Shown here piece by piece: positions 16,468 to 24,816 of a DNA stretch of 64,000 bases. The first letter of the stretch is position 1. Every line of letters begins with the position of its first letter. The stretch comes from Silanimonas sp. (GTDB taxonomy: Bacteria > Pseudomonadota > Gammaproteobacteria > Xanthomonadales > Xanthomonadaceae). The translations under genes and the position numbers were made by a program. The stretch is taken from contig NZ_JAPZSC010000020.1 of NCBI RefSeq assembly GCF_027531545.1, positions 62,001-126,000 of the forward strand, written 5' to 3'. The notes beneath the pieces are model-generated. The model saw only the letters and a program-made list of their open reading frames with translations, did no database searches and was not told the origin of the DNA.

Positions 16468-17830
16468 CCTTTGCTCCCATGGCGTCGTAGAACGGCCCGA
16501 ACATCACCCTCGTGAACTCATCCATCACGGCGGAGCGAACTCCCGCCTTTTCCACCCAGCGGATATAGCGCCAGGTGGTGCGGTCATGCTTGTGGGCCAG
16601 CATCCGCTTCAAAGTTGGGAAGAATTCGTGGAGGCGGCCCGCGTCACGCGCCACCTCGGCCCACATGGTCGCGAACGTGGCTCGTGACCAGTGGAAGGTG
16701 AAGTCATCGATCTTCAAGCCCTCCTCGCGAGCCGCCCGCTTGAGTCGCGACATTTCCGCGTTCACGGTTGCGCTGCGGTCAGAGCCAGAGCGCCCGTAGG
16801 GATTTCCGTGCTTGGTAAGGATGAGCAAGTGCTTGTGCTGGGGCTTGGCCAGCTTGACCCGCTTGCCCCGATCCAACCCCACCGCATAGTCCAGCAACTC
16901 TTCGAGAAGCTGGGTCGGGATCACAATCCCTGAGCTGTTCTGATTGAGCTTCATCTGCACAGGCGGATTGGCCTGCGGGCCGATGCTCAGGAACCTCAGC
17001 GCAGGGTTGTTGTGGATCGGCAACGCGTTCTCCAGCGTTTGAATCTTCAAATCGCAGACGGTACCCAGACGCAGCCCGCTCCAGAAGCCGAGCGACAGCA
17101 TGAAAAAGAGTTCGCGGCTGGCTCGCCGATTCGCCAGCTCCAGAATCGCATTACGGACATCCAACGAAACGGGCTGCAAACCTTCCTCAAGCCCATCCTC
17201 GTTCTGACGCCTCGACACCTTGATGTCTAGCGAGGTCTGAACTGCCTCGATGTGCCTGCGAAAGCCAAAGGCGTCCTCGTAGGGAATGCGGATCTTCTTC
17301 TCGGTCCACAGCTGGAACCCGGGACTCAGAATCTCCTCCTTGAGCAGCCACTTGTAGAGCGCTTTTACGGTGGACATGCGCCGGGATGCCAGCAACGGCG
17401 ATAGCACGCTGGGGCGAGGCCCTTTGCCTGTCTGTGCGCTGCTTTCCGGGGTCTCGGAACCCGCACTGGCTACCAAGAAGCCCCGATACAGGTTCAAGGG
17501 CCTTTCGTCGTCCCTGATCGGGCATTGCCACCACTCTTTGCCCGCATCCTCAAGCCACTGCGCATACGCCAAGAGGTCCTTGCCGTTCGCGCCAATCGTT
17601 TCTTCTTTGAGTTGCCCGCTTAGAAGGAGCCTGGCGCGACTCAACAGCCACAGATTGGCCTCGCCCCAGAACTCGCCACTCTCCCAAACGATCTGCGGCA
17701 CACGCTCCGCCGTTACAGGCATCCGCAGGCGCGTTCGCGGGTCCACCACCTCCTGCCGCTCAAAGCGCACAGCGCCGTTCTCAACGACGGCCCGCTCCAA
17801 CGGCAGCCGGATGTACTCAAGGCGCGCCAT
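16460..17830 (-). CDS. Tyrosine recombinase, first of the trio (456 aa, TnpA-like)
   Basis: The catalytic domain is complete: R254 in FWSGLRLGTVCDLK, a Lys at 294, H380 and R383 in FHWSRATFATMW, H413 in MLAHKHDRTTW and nucleophile Y422 in RYIRW. The N-terminal half (1 to 200) is the core-binding part. In Tn554-type elements the first recombinase carries out strand exchange with its larger partner at a fixed chromosomal site; here that site would be ltaE. The ATG at 17,830 overlaps the TAA of the upstream small gene by one base (TAATG). GmtY of gamma-mobile-trio elements is an alternative relative. Confidence 0.87.
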   Translation of the reverse strand: MARLEYIRLPLERAVVENGAVRFERQEVVDPRTRLRMPVTAERVPQIVWESGEFWGEANLWLLSRARLLLSGQLKEETIGANGKDLLAYAQWLEDAGKEWWQCPIRDDERPLNLYRGFLVASAGSETPESSAQTGKGPRPSVLSPLLASRRMSTVKALYKWLLKEEILSPGFQLWTEKKIRIPYEDAFGFRRHIEAVQTSLDIKVSRRQNEDGLEEGLQPVSLDVRNAILELANRRASRELFFMLSLGFWSGLRLGTVCDLKIQTLENALPIHNNPALRFLSIGPQANPPVQMKLNQNSSGIVIPTQLLEELLDYAVGLDRGKRVKLAKPQHKHLLILTKHGNPYGRSGSDRSATVNAEMSRLKRAAREEGLKIDDFTFHWSRATFATMWAEVARDAGRLHEFFPTLKRMLAHKHDRTTWRYIRWVEKAGVRSAVMDEFTRVMFGPFYDAMGAKDA

Positions 17831-18237
17831 TAAAGACCAACCTTGCTAGCTATGGTCGCCGCCACGCGGACAACAGGAGAAGGCTCACAACGCTGGGGCA
17901 CTTCGACTTCGGCAGGCAGTCGTTTCGGCGGCCAACCGCGGGTCGGAGCCTCCACCACAATTCGCATCGACGGCTTCAGCAGGCCGCCAAGCGTCATCTC
18001 CAACTGACTTTCACTACCCGACACCATCTCTGCAACGAGTAAAGAAATCTCGACGGCGAATGCGTTGCGAAGATGCGCGGCGACGTATACGCCATCGCTA
18101 AAGTTCGACGTTAACCCCGCGTTTAGGCGTGAGAGAAAGAACGCGCCCTGTGCAAAAAAAGTGTTAATCCCGTTGCTGCATCGAACGAAAACGTTGATGC
18201 CGAATTTGCAGATTTGGTTGGCGTAGATCACAAACAT
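17830..18237 (-). CDS. Hypothetical 135-aa protein, first gene of the recombinase operon
   Basis: The ATG at 18,237 has a good ribosome site (AGGAG seven bases upstream) and the TAA shares one base with the next ATG. Both point to a real gene leading the recombinase operon. The product starts MFVIYANQICKFGINVFVR, is moderately hydrophobic in the first 70 residues, then has a Pro/Glu-rich tail (LPAEVEVPQRCEPSP). No domain is recognised. It could be a directionality or regulatory factor of the element, or a small beta-rich structural protein; position is the only hint. Confidence 0.6.
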   Translation of the reverse strand: MFVIYANQICKFGINVFVRCSNGINTFFAQGAFFLSRLNAGLTSNFSDGVYVAAHLRNAFAVEISLLVAEMVSGSESQLEMTLGGLLKPSMRIVVEAPTRGWPPKRLPAEVEVPQRCEPSPVVRVAATIASKVGL

Positions 18238-19028
18238 CTCGGGCTCCTAGTAACAACACACCACCTCCAATGCATTTGGGGTGGGAACAGGAACCGAGGT
18301 CTGCCGGCAAACTAACGCTATCACACGCCTCCGCGCATCGGAAATACTTTGTCATCAGCATGCACCCGCCTCCCGCCTGCGCCCGCTCGACCAGCCCGCA
18401 CCAACGGCCTTGAGCAATCACAGGAAGGGCCTAAGGTCTCGTAAGCGTCACTCGTTAATCCTCTTCGGATTGAATGACCACTGAAGTTGATTCTTAGGCT
18501 TGGACGAGGACCTGATGTTCGGCGACAACAGCGATACGGGTGCATGGACCCACGAGGAGTCAGGATGCGTAAACCCCAGGCTCTTATCGCGGCGGAGCCC
18601 TAAACGATCAATGTGATCGAGATGAAACGTAGCCAAAACAGGTGAAAGCGCTCGAGACTTCGGATAGGGAGCGTACGCTCGGGGTGTGCCAATCGTTCCG
18701 AGTGCCAAAGTTTCGAGTGCCAAGGCGAAAGTCTTTCCACGCGAAACCTGGCGGTCGTTGAACTGCGAGCATTGGGGCGAAAACGCCAACTCTGCCCCCT
18801 TTCGCGCATCTATCGATGCCGCCCCGAAGCTTGATGCTAGGGGCAAAACGGGTGCAGCCGTTAGACGCGAAGACTCCCCGACGATGCGAAGAAGCAGGCA
18901 GCTTCGCTTGAACCAACTTCATTTAGGGCAGAAAGCCATTGACTCATCGGAGGTCAGCATGCGACTCAGGCGATCTCTTGAGCCGTGTCCATAGCGGGGG
19001 ATGTCACGAGGTGTGCGTCAATGCCCCC
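18238..19028. other. Island terminal region without genes
   Basis: No supported gene was found in these 790 bases. The stretch runs from the recombinase operon's ribosome site and promoter to the island end, and should hold the recombinase binding sites. At 18,686 to 18,723 the heptamer GTGCCAA occurs three times (18,686, 18,702, 18,717), the last two inside a 15-base direct repeat of the type TT(C/T)CGAGTGCCAA(A/G)G. The final bases before the ltaE junction are a C-rich run and CCTACCTACCGGT. Long frames crossing here are Arg/Ala-rich noise. Confidence 0.6.
18686..18725. promoter_or_regulatory. Iterated GTGCCAA motifs near the island end
   Basis: Three GTGCCAA copies start at 18,686, 18,702 and 18,717, with spacings of 16 and 15 bases; the two right-hand copies form nearly perfect 15-base repeats. 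Directly repeated sites near an element terminus are typical arm-type binding sites for tyrosine recombinases. Their use is inferred; only the repeats are seen. Confidence 0.35.
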
Positions 19029-19148
19029 CTACCTACCGGTGTCCCCGTACACGTCGTCGCCGACCTCGGCGCGGGCCATCGCTTCGCGCATGGCAGCGGT
19101 GGGGCGGGTAACAGTGTCGCTGCGGAAATCGGCGGTCGGCAGGGTCAT
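19029..19148 (-). pseudogene. ltaE: L-threonine aldolase, truncated by the island after 36 codons
   Basis: Reading leftwards from ATG at 19,148, the frame gives the unmistakable N-terminus of low-specificity L-threonine aldolase: [18 protein letters not shown] then EVGDDVYGD. The match ends after the Asp of codon 36 (position 19,041), where the family continues with D-P-T-V-N; here the frame reads Thr-Gly-Arg and stops at TAG 19,031-19,029. The pyridoxal-binding lysine and the rest of the enzyme are missing. The gene starts 19 bases after the cytochrome b561 stop, as the last visible gene of that operon. The remainder, if it survives, lies beyond the left end of the island. Confidence 0.9.
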
Positions 19149-19167
19149 GGTCGGCGGAGGGTCGGCG

Positions 19168-19698
19168 TCAGAGCATCCGCTGCATGACGTCGTCGCGGCG
19201 GAGCCAGCGATGATAGACGGCAGCGAGCATGTGCAGGCCGATGACGCCGTAGAACACGCTCGCCAGCAACTCGTGCGCGTCCTCCGCGACGTCCTCGATG
19301 GCCGCGCCTGGCGCGAACAGCGGCGGGATGGCGAGGCTCGTGAATGGCACCGGGATGCCGCGACCTTCGCTCCACAGGATCAGCACGCCGAGCATCGGCT
19401 GCGCCAGCAGGAAGGCGTAGAGCGCGACGTGGGTGAGGCTGCCCAGCATCGTTTCCCAGCGCGGCAGCGGCGGCGTGACCGGCGGCACGCCGTGGCGGGC
19501 GCGCAGCGCGAAGCGCGGCAGCAACAGGAGCATGACGATGATGCCGGCCCAGAAATGCAGGGGCATCATCGCGCTGCGGATCGGCGTGCCGCGCGGGAAC
19601 CAGCCGCGGAACTCCGCCAGCGCGTAGGCCGCGGCGACGAGGCCCGCGACGGCCCAGTGGATCCAGCGTTGCGAAGCGGCATAGCGGATCGTGCTCAT
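19168..19698 (-). CDS. Cytochrome b561 family di-haem membrane protein
   Basis: The 176-residue protein has four hydrophobic helices and the histidines expected as haem ligands: H in [27 protein letters not shown] and [10 protein letters not shown]. It matches the bacterial CybB/YodB family, inner-membrane quinol or superoxide oxidoreductases. The ATG at 19,698 ([15 protein letters not shown]) is preferred over an upstream in-frame start that lies in the preceding gene region. It lies 73 bases after the cyanophycinase-like gene and 19 bases before truncated ltaE, on the same strand. Confidence 0.85.
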   Translation of the reverse strand: MSTIRYAASQRWIHWAVAGLVAAAYALAEFRGWFPRGTPIRSAMMPLHFWAGIIVMLLLLPRFALRARHGVPPVTPPLPRWETMLGSLTHVALYAFLLAQPMLGVLILWSEGRGIPVPFTSLAIPPLFAPGAAIEDVAEDAHELLASVFYGVIGLHMLAAVYHRWLRRDDVMQRML

Positions 19699-19771
19699 GT
19701 CAGGCGTCCATCGACGGGAACCGGGGTGGAACGAAGGATGGGGCCTTGGAACACGACCGGCTTGCGCTGGA

Positions 19772-21517
19772 TCAACGCGGAACCGCAATGCCTTCGCGAA
19801 CGAAACGCAGACGCAAGGGACCGACGCCTTGCACGCCGCCCGCTCCCTTCCAGCCCCGCGCGGAATCCGCGCAGCGCAGTTCGGCTACACCCGGCGCCGC
19901 GGGCAACTGCACGCTGGCTCCGCAACGCCAGGCCAGGCGCTGCGCGACCGTGCGCAAGGCCCCGGCGTCGAAGGCGCTCTCGGGCAGCGGTGCGCGCTGG
20001 CGAGTGGCGCGCGAGGCCTCGGCGTCGAGGACGAGGCTGACGCGTTCACCGCCCTCGGCCGACGCCTCGGGCTCGACCACCAGCGCGGCGCCCGGCACGA
20101 GGTACCAGGCCTCGACCTCGTCGCGCATCGCCGCATCGCGGCGCATCACCCATCCGCCCGATTCACCGACCGCGCGGATCTCGCGACGACCGTCCTGCTC
20201 GCGGACCAGCAGCGCCGACGTCTCGTCCGCGCCATAGCCCCAGCGCGCATCGGCCGCCTGCATCGCCATCATCAGGCGCAACTCGCGCGCGCGCTCCGAG
20301 AAGTGCGTGTCGACGATCGCGCCTTCCGCCAGCCGCAGCCCTCCGGCCGGCCACAGCGTCAGCGTGTCCTCGGGTAGGCCGCCGCAGCGCCCGCCACGCG
20401 CGCAGCCCGGCTCGGGCGGCGGCGCCACGCGCGCGGCACGCGACACGGCGGCTTCGACATCGCCATTGCCCAGCATCCACGACCCGCTCTGCACCGCCGC
20501 GCCCGCGCTGGTGCCGCCGACGACCACGCGGCCTTCCGCATGCGCCTGCCGCAGTTCCAGCAGCCAGTCATTCGGCGAATCGTCGGCCCGCACGAAGGAC
20601 TGCCGATGCCGCCACTGGTCGCCACCGGCGAAGAACACGCCCTGCACCTGCAGCATCAGCGCCGGCTGCGACGCGCAGTGCGCGCGCTGGTAATCGGCGA
20701 GGTCGGGGTACACGGCCTCGCGGTTGGGGAGACGGAGGCGCTCGACGCGAAGTCGCGGCAGCGCCGCGCAATCCCCCGACTCGAAGCGCGCCGCGGCCGC
20801 GGCCGCATCCACCGGCCACCACACCGCGTCGGCGCCGAGTTCGCGGAACACATCGACGTAGAAATCCACCGCATCCATCGGGTCGAAGCCGGAGGCCGTG
20901 ACCACGGCGATCTTCGGCCGTCCCGTGGTTCGCGCCTGCGCTTCCGCGACGAACGCACGCAGCACCTCGACACCGCCGCGAACGCGGCTGCGCGATGGCA
21001 GTGCGCGTTCGAGCGGGCGCGCGCCACCGTCCGTGCGCTGGGGCACTTCCATGGCGGCCAGAACCGCCGCGCGTTCGACATCCAGCAGCACCGACCACGG
21101 CCGGCGGCGGTCCGTTTCAGCGCAACCATCACCGAGGCAGGCCCGGGCGAATGCCGATTCCAGACGCGATGCATCGAACGCGCCGCCCTCATCCCGACCC
21201 GTCGCGGCCAAAGCGCGCTGCGCCTGCGCGAGCATCGCCGCTACGTCATCGCGCGAAGGCGCGCCGGGCAAGGACCACAGGGCCGGATCGAGCGCGCGGG
21301 CGATGCCCGCGTCGTCGATGCGGAACCTCGCCGGGCCGCGTGTCGCGTCGGTCGGCGCCGTCGCGCACGACCGTGGCGAGAGGTCGGAACAGATCGCCAG
21401 CGCACCGCCCGCCAGCATCAGGCTGCGCGTCGGCCCGTCGGCCGGGGCGGACGCCCAGGCGACGCTGCCGATCCCCGTGAAGGCCATCAATGCCGCGCGC
21501 AAAAACAGTGAATCCAT
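19772..21517 (-). CDS. Secreted cyanophycinase-like peptidase (family S51)
   Basis: From ATG 21,517 the 581-residue protein starts with a signal peptide (MDSLFLRAALMAFTG, cleavage near AWASA). The S51 fold lies at about 240 to 470: VVTASG, GVFFAGGDQ, and the nucleophile elbow GGTSAGAAVQ with Ser at about 337. Cyanophycinases hydrolyse the Asp-Arg polymer cyanophycin to beta-Asp-Arg dipeptides; exported versions such as CphE scavenge it outside the cell. About 200 extra residues before the core and 150 after are unlike the short intracellular CphB. The divergent neighbours (TonB receptor, transporter, isoaspartyl dipeptidase) support a cyanophycin or beta-aspartyl peptide role. A general S51 peptidase is the alternative. 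Confidence 0.82.
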   Translation of the reverse strand: MDSLFLRAALMAFTGIGSVAWASAPADGPTRSLMLAGGALAICSDLSPRSCATAPTDATRGPARFRIDDAGIARALDPALWSLPGAPSRDDVAAMLAQAQRALAATGRDEGGAFDASRLESAFARACLGDGCAETDRRRPWSVLLDVERAAVLAAMEVPQRTDGGARPLERALPSRSRVRGGVEVLRAFVAEAQARTTGRPKIAVVTASGFDPMDAVDFYVDVFRELGADAVWWPVDAAAAAARFESGDCAALPRLRVERLRLPNREAVYPDLADYQRAHCASQPALMLQVQGVFFAGGDQWRHRQSFVRADDSPNDWLLELRQAHAEGRVVVGGTSAGAAVQSGSWMLGNGDVEAAVSRAARVAPPPEPGCARGGRCGGLPEDTLTLWPAGGLRLAEGAIVDTHFSERARELRLMMAMQAADARWGYGADETSALLVREQDGRREIRAVGESGGWVMRRDAAMRDEVEAWYLVPGAALVVEPEASAEGGERVSLVLDAEASRATRQRAPLPESAFDAGALRTVAQRLAWRCGASVQLPAAPGVAELRCADSARGWKGAGGVQGVGPLRLRFVREGIAVPR

Positions 21518-21875
21518 GTCCGAAACGACCCCGATCAACGACGGAAGGCGCCGATGTTTAGCAGGTTTCATCCGTCGGCACTTGACGGCGTGGAAATGAA
21601 CAAAGTATGAAAGTGGCACGTTTCCGGTCCACCGAAATGCCCAAGCCACGCAACCACATCCGGCACATCGCCCGGACTTTCTATCTCAGCGAGTGGTGGG
21701 ACGAGTAGATCCCATCGGCTGAGCCCCTTCGTGCCGCAATGGCGCGAAGCGAGGTTGCGTTCGCGTTGCCGTCGCTCGATGGCGGCGCCGTGCATCGGGG
21801 CCATCCGCGCCCCACGACCAGACCCTGACGACTGCGCCTCCGGCGTGGCCGCCTGTCGACCCTGAGGAAACCGCC
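21518..21875. promoter_or_regulatory. Divergent intergenic region between peptidase and TonB receptor, with a hairpin
   Basis: These 358 bases separate the two divergent halves of the putative cyanophycin locus and must contain both promoters. At 21,727 to 21,749 there is a nine-base stem, CTTCGTGCC paired with GGCGCGAAG (one G-U pair in RNA), around a five-base loop; it lacks a T tract and would sit in the receptor's leader. The receptor's ribosome site GAGGAAA lies five bases before its ATG. No gene is supported here. Confidence 0.45.
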
Positions 21876-24686
21876 ATGCTGTCCAAGAAGCCCCTCAGCG
21901 CGATGATCGCGCTGCTCCTCGCCACGTCCGTCGCCGCCCAGGCCCCAGCGCCGGCGGCCGAAACCGACGACGCCAAGACCCTCGACGCCGTCACCGTCAC
22001 CGGTACCAACCTGCGCGGCGTCGATCTCGCCGAAGCGCAGCCGGTGCAGGTCATCGACGCCGCCAAGATCGAACGCCTCGGCCTCGCCTCGATGGGTGAT
22101 GTCCTGAAGCTGATCTCGGAGACCGGCGGCGGCACCGGCAACTTCAGCACCGCCACCTCCGGAGTGCTGCAGGCCGAGTCGCCGGCCGGCATGGCCGGCG
22201 CCTCGCTACGCGGCCTCGGCGCCGGCTCCACGCTGACGCTGGTCAACGGCCGTCGCGTCGCCGCCAGCTCGTTCTCGAACGGCGTGCGATCCGAGAACTT
22301 CGTCGACATCAACGCCATCCCGATGGCCGCCATCGAGCGCATCGAGGTGCTGTCCGCGGGCGCCTCGGCCATCTACGGCGCCGACGCCGTTGCTGGCGTG
22401 ATCAACGTGGTGCTGCGCCGCAGTTTCGACGGCATCCGCGCGGCGGTGAGTGTGGGCGATTCCAGCGCCGACAGCGATGAGGCCAAGCTCAACGCGAACT
22501 TCCTGTTCGGTTTCGGCAACGACACCGTCGACGGACTGCTAGTCATCGACGCCTTCAAGCGCAACGGCTTCTACAACCGCGACCGCGCGATCACCGAGAA
22601 CGAGCGCGTGCCCTCGCAGCAGGGCATCTTCCCGAGCTTCAACGGCCGCGGATTCCCGCTGATCCGGGACCTCGTCGAAGCCGCCTGTCCAGACTCTCAA
22701 CGTTTCGACGGCCGCCCGGGGTTCCCGGCGGCGTCCGCTTACCAGTACTGCTCGGTGGACCGCGCCGATTACACCGCGTTCGACCCCGAGCTCGAGCAGC
22801 TCGGCGCCTACGGCACGATTACTGCTCGCCTCGGCGAAAGCCTCGAGGCCTTCGGTGAACTGCAGGCACAGCGCAACAAGAGCTTCGCGACTGGCTCGCC
22901 GGCCGCCTGGGGCGGATCGGCCGGTGCGCGCATCGCTTTCAACCATCCGAATACGCCGGCCGAGCTACGCGCCCGCCTGCTCGCCGGCGGCCTCGGCGCC
23001 ACGACCGATCTGCTCGGCTTCGGCCGCTTTCCGGATACGCGCCAGATTGAAGTCGAGACGAAGAACTGGCGCGCACTCGCCGGCCTGCGCGGCGATCTCA
23101 ACGACGACTGGAGCTGGGAAGCCGCGGCCGGCTTCGGTCGCAGCGAGTCCGAACAGGTCGCCAGCGGCGGCATCTACAACGAGGCGCGCTTCCTCGCCGG
23201 CCTACGTGGCTTCCTTTGCGCCGACGGAACCACCACGTGCTCACCGACCTCGGGTGGCCTCTGGTACAACCCGTTCGGCGGGCAGGGCTCGCAAGATCCG
23301 CGCGTCCTCGCACTGGTGCGCGAGACGGTGCCGCGCAACGGTGAATCCACCACGACCAGCGCCGACTTCAAGATCAACGGCACGGCTGGCGCCATCGGCG
23401 GCCGCGACATCGCTTGGGCCCTGGGTGTGGAAGGCCGTCGCGAAAAGATCGCGGACCGCCCCTCGCCGCTTGCCGCGGTGAATCGCCTCACCGGCCGTCC
23501 AGGCGTGATCGGCTTCGGCTCGAAGTCGGCCGAGGCCGAGCGCGATGCGTCGGCCGTGTTCGTCGAATCGCTGCTCCCGTTCACGGAGACGTTCGACCTT
23601 CGCCTCGCCGGTCGCTACGACCACTACTCCGACTTCGGCGGCGACTTCAATCCGTCGGTTGGGCTGCGCTTCCGTCCGAGCGATACGCTGGTCTTCCGCG
23701 CTGGCTGGAACACCGGCTTCCGCGCGCCTTCGCTTGCGCAGGCCGGCAGCGGCACCACCGCGGCCTCGTTCACCCTGCCCTGCGGTACCGGCAGCGAGTT
23801 CTTCAACAACTTCTGCTCGCAGGGCACGCGTCCACAGAACATCCTCAGTCAGATCTTCGCCAACGAGGACCTGCAGCCGGAGAGCTCGGAAGCCTGGAAC
23901 GCCGGTGCAGTGTGGTCTCCGGCCGAGCGCACCTCGTTCAGCGTCGACTACTGGAACTTCGACCAGAAGAACACGGTCGACGTCGATTACCTGCGCCTGC
24001 TTCGCCAGTCTCTCACCACGCCGTCGCTGATCTACACTTACTCCGACGGCACGCGACCGCGCCCGGTCGACGCCATCGGCATTGAGACCCGCACCGGCAC
24101 TGCTTCGGGCCTCTCGACGGGCGAAGTGTTCGTCACGCTGCAGAACATCGGCGTGCAGCGCACCAACGGCTGGGACCTCGCCATCGACCACGGCCTGGCC
24201 GAGGACTTCCTCGGCGGCCGGCTCGACCTGTCGATCGACGCCACCCGCGTGCTCTCGTTCGAGCGCTCGGAATCGTGCTCGCCGCAGGTCGCGCCGCTGC
24301 GCGGCGACGGTGCTTGCGTCGGCGGCCAGCGCCTCGTCGAGCTGAATGGCGAGTACCGCTATCCGAAGTGGCGCGGCACCGTGGCGCTGGACTGGACCAG
24401 CGAGGACTTCGACGCCGCCGTGTGGGCCAGCTACACCGGCTCGTACTACGACGATTTCCGCTTCGACCCGGCGGCGATCTCGACCACCGCGCGCGTGGCT
24501 TCGTGGACGACCTTCAACGCCTCGTGGGGCTGGAACATCAACGAAACGCACCGCGTCTCGCTGCAGGTGAAGAACCTCACCGACCGCGATCCGCCGCGTG
24601 CCCTCGGCGCCAGCGCGTGGGTCGACACGTTCAACCACGACGCGATGGGCCGCTTCGTCACGCTGAACTGGATCGGCCGCTTCTGA
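21876..24686 (+). CDS. TonB-dependent outer-membrane receptor
   Basis: The 936-residue protein has a signal peptide (MLSKKPLSAMIALLLATSVA), then the plug domain with a TonB-box-like LDAVTVTGT, RGLGAGSTLTLVNGRRVA, and IERIEVLSAGASAIYGADAV. The rest is a 22-strand barrel of Oar/CirA style ending in Phe (LNWIGRF). It would import a scarce, large ligand across the outer membrane using TonB energy. The next genes are an inner-membrane carrier and an isoaspartyl dipeptidase-like enzyme, and a secreted cyanophycinase-like peptidase diverges upstream, so beta-aspartyl dipeptides are the likely cargo (inference). Start at ATG 21,876 with GAGGAAA upstream. Confidence 0.92.
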   Translation: MLSKKPLSAMIALLLATSVAAQAPAPAAETDDAKTLDAVTVTGTNLRGVDLAEAQPVQVIDAAKIERLGLASMGDVLKLISETGGGTGNFSTATSGVLQAESPAGMAGASLRGLGAGSTLTLVNGRRVAASSFSNGVRSENFVDINAIPMAAIERIEVLSAGASAIYGADAVAGVINVVLRRSFDGIRAAVSVGDSSADSDEAKLNANFLFGFGNDTVDGLLVIDAFKRNGFYNRDRAITENERVPSQQGIFPSFNGRGFPLIRDLVEAACPDSQRFDGRPGFPAASAYQYCSVDRADYTAFDPELEQLGAYGTITARLGESLEAFGELQAQRNKSFATGSPAAWGGSAGARIAFNHPNTPAELRARLLAGGLGATTDLLGFGRFPDTRQIEVETKNWRALAGLRGDLNDDWSWEAAAGFGRSESEQVASGGIYNEARFLAGLRGFLCADGTTTCSPTSGGLWYNPFGGQGSQDPRVLALVRETVPRNGESTTTSADFKINGTAGAIGGRDIAWALGVEGRREKIADRPSPLAAVNRLTGRPGVIGFGSKSAEAERDASAVFVESLLPFTETFDLRLAGRYDHYSDFGGDFNPSVGLRFRPSDTLVFRAGWNTGFRAPSLAQAGSGTTAASFTLPCGTGSEFFNNFCSQGTRPQNILSQIFANEDLQPESSEAWNAGAVWSPAERTSFSVDYWNFDQKNTVDVDYLRLLRQSLTTPSLIYTYSDGTRPRPVDAIGIETRTGTASGLSTGEVFVTLQNIGVQRTNGWDLAIDHGLAEDFLGGRLDLSIDATRVLSFERSESCSPQVAPLRGDGACVGGQRLVELNGEYRYPKWRGTVALDWTSEDFDAAVWASYTGSYYDDFRFDPAAISTTARVASWTTFNASWGWNINETHRVSLQVKNLTDRDPPRALGASAWVDTFNHDAMGRFVTLNWIGRF

Positions 24687-24694
24687 TCCTATGA

Positions 24695-24726
24695 CCGGAA
24701 CCCACCGGCTTGCCGGTGGGTTCCGG
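24695..24726. terminator. Perfect 15-bp hairpin after the TonB receptor
   Basis: CCGGAACCCACCGGC, a two-base TT gap, and its exact complement GCCGGTGGGTTCCGG form a 15-bp stem eight bases after the receptor stop codon. There is no T tract on either side, so it may be a rho-independent-like stop, an attenuator, or an mRNA-stabilising hairpin that separates receptor from transporter expression. Confidence 0.6.
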
Positions 24727-24816
24727 GGCAAGGACGCCCCACCTCTCCTGCGCTACCGTGGCCGCCCAACGCGGCCACGGCGCGTCGCGCTTCGCCCCTT
24801 CGTCCCGGACTTGCGA

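Larger units (their letters stand above)
1..19040. mobile_element. Right-hand part of a genomic island (Tn554/recombinase-trio type)
   Basis: The island is defined by its right end, where an L-threonine aldolase reading frame is cut at about 19,041, and by a five-gene recombinase operon lying just inside that end. Everything to the left (TPR protein, small integrase, GIY-YIG-like protein, small genes, Type ISP restriction enzyme) has accessory character and lower GC than the DNA beyond 19,040. The left end is outside the window, so the size is at least 19 kb. The small integrase at 2,714 may mark a second, nested element; one island or a composite cannot be told apart here. The boundary is read directly from the sequence; the element class is inferred from gene order and from known families (Tn554 TnpABC, RIT, gamma-mobile-trio). 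Confidence 0.7.

Noticed and set aside
18281..18994. Several frames of 60 to 130 codons in the island terminal region
   Set aside because: They overlap on both strands, lack ribosome sites and have noise-like composition; the region is better read as the non-coding element end.
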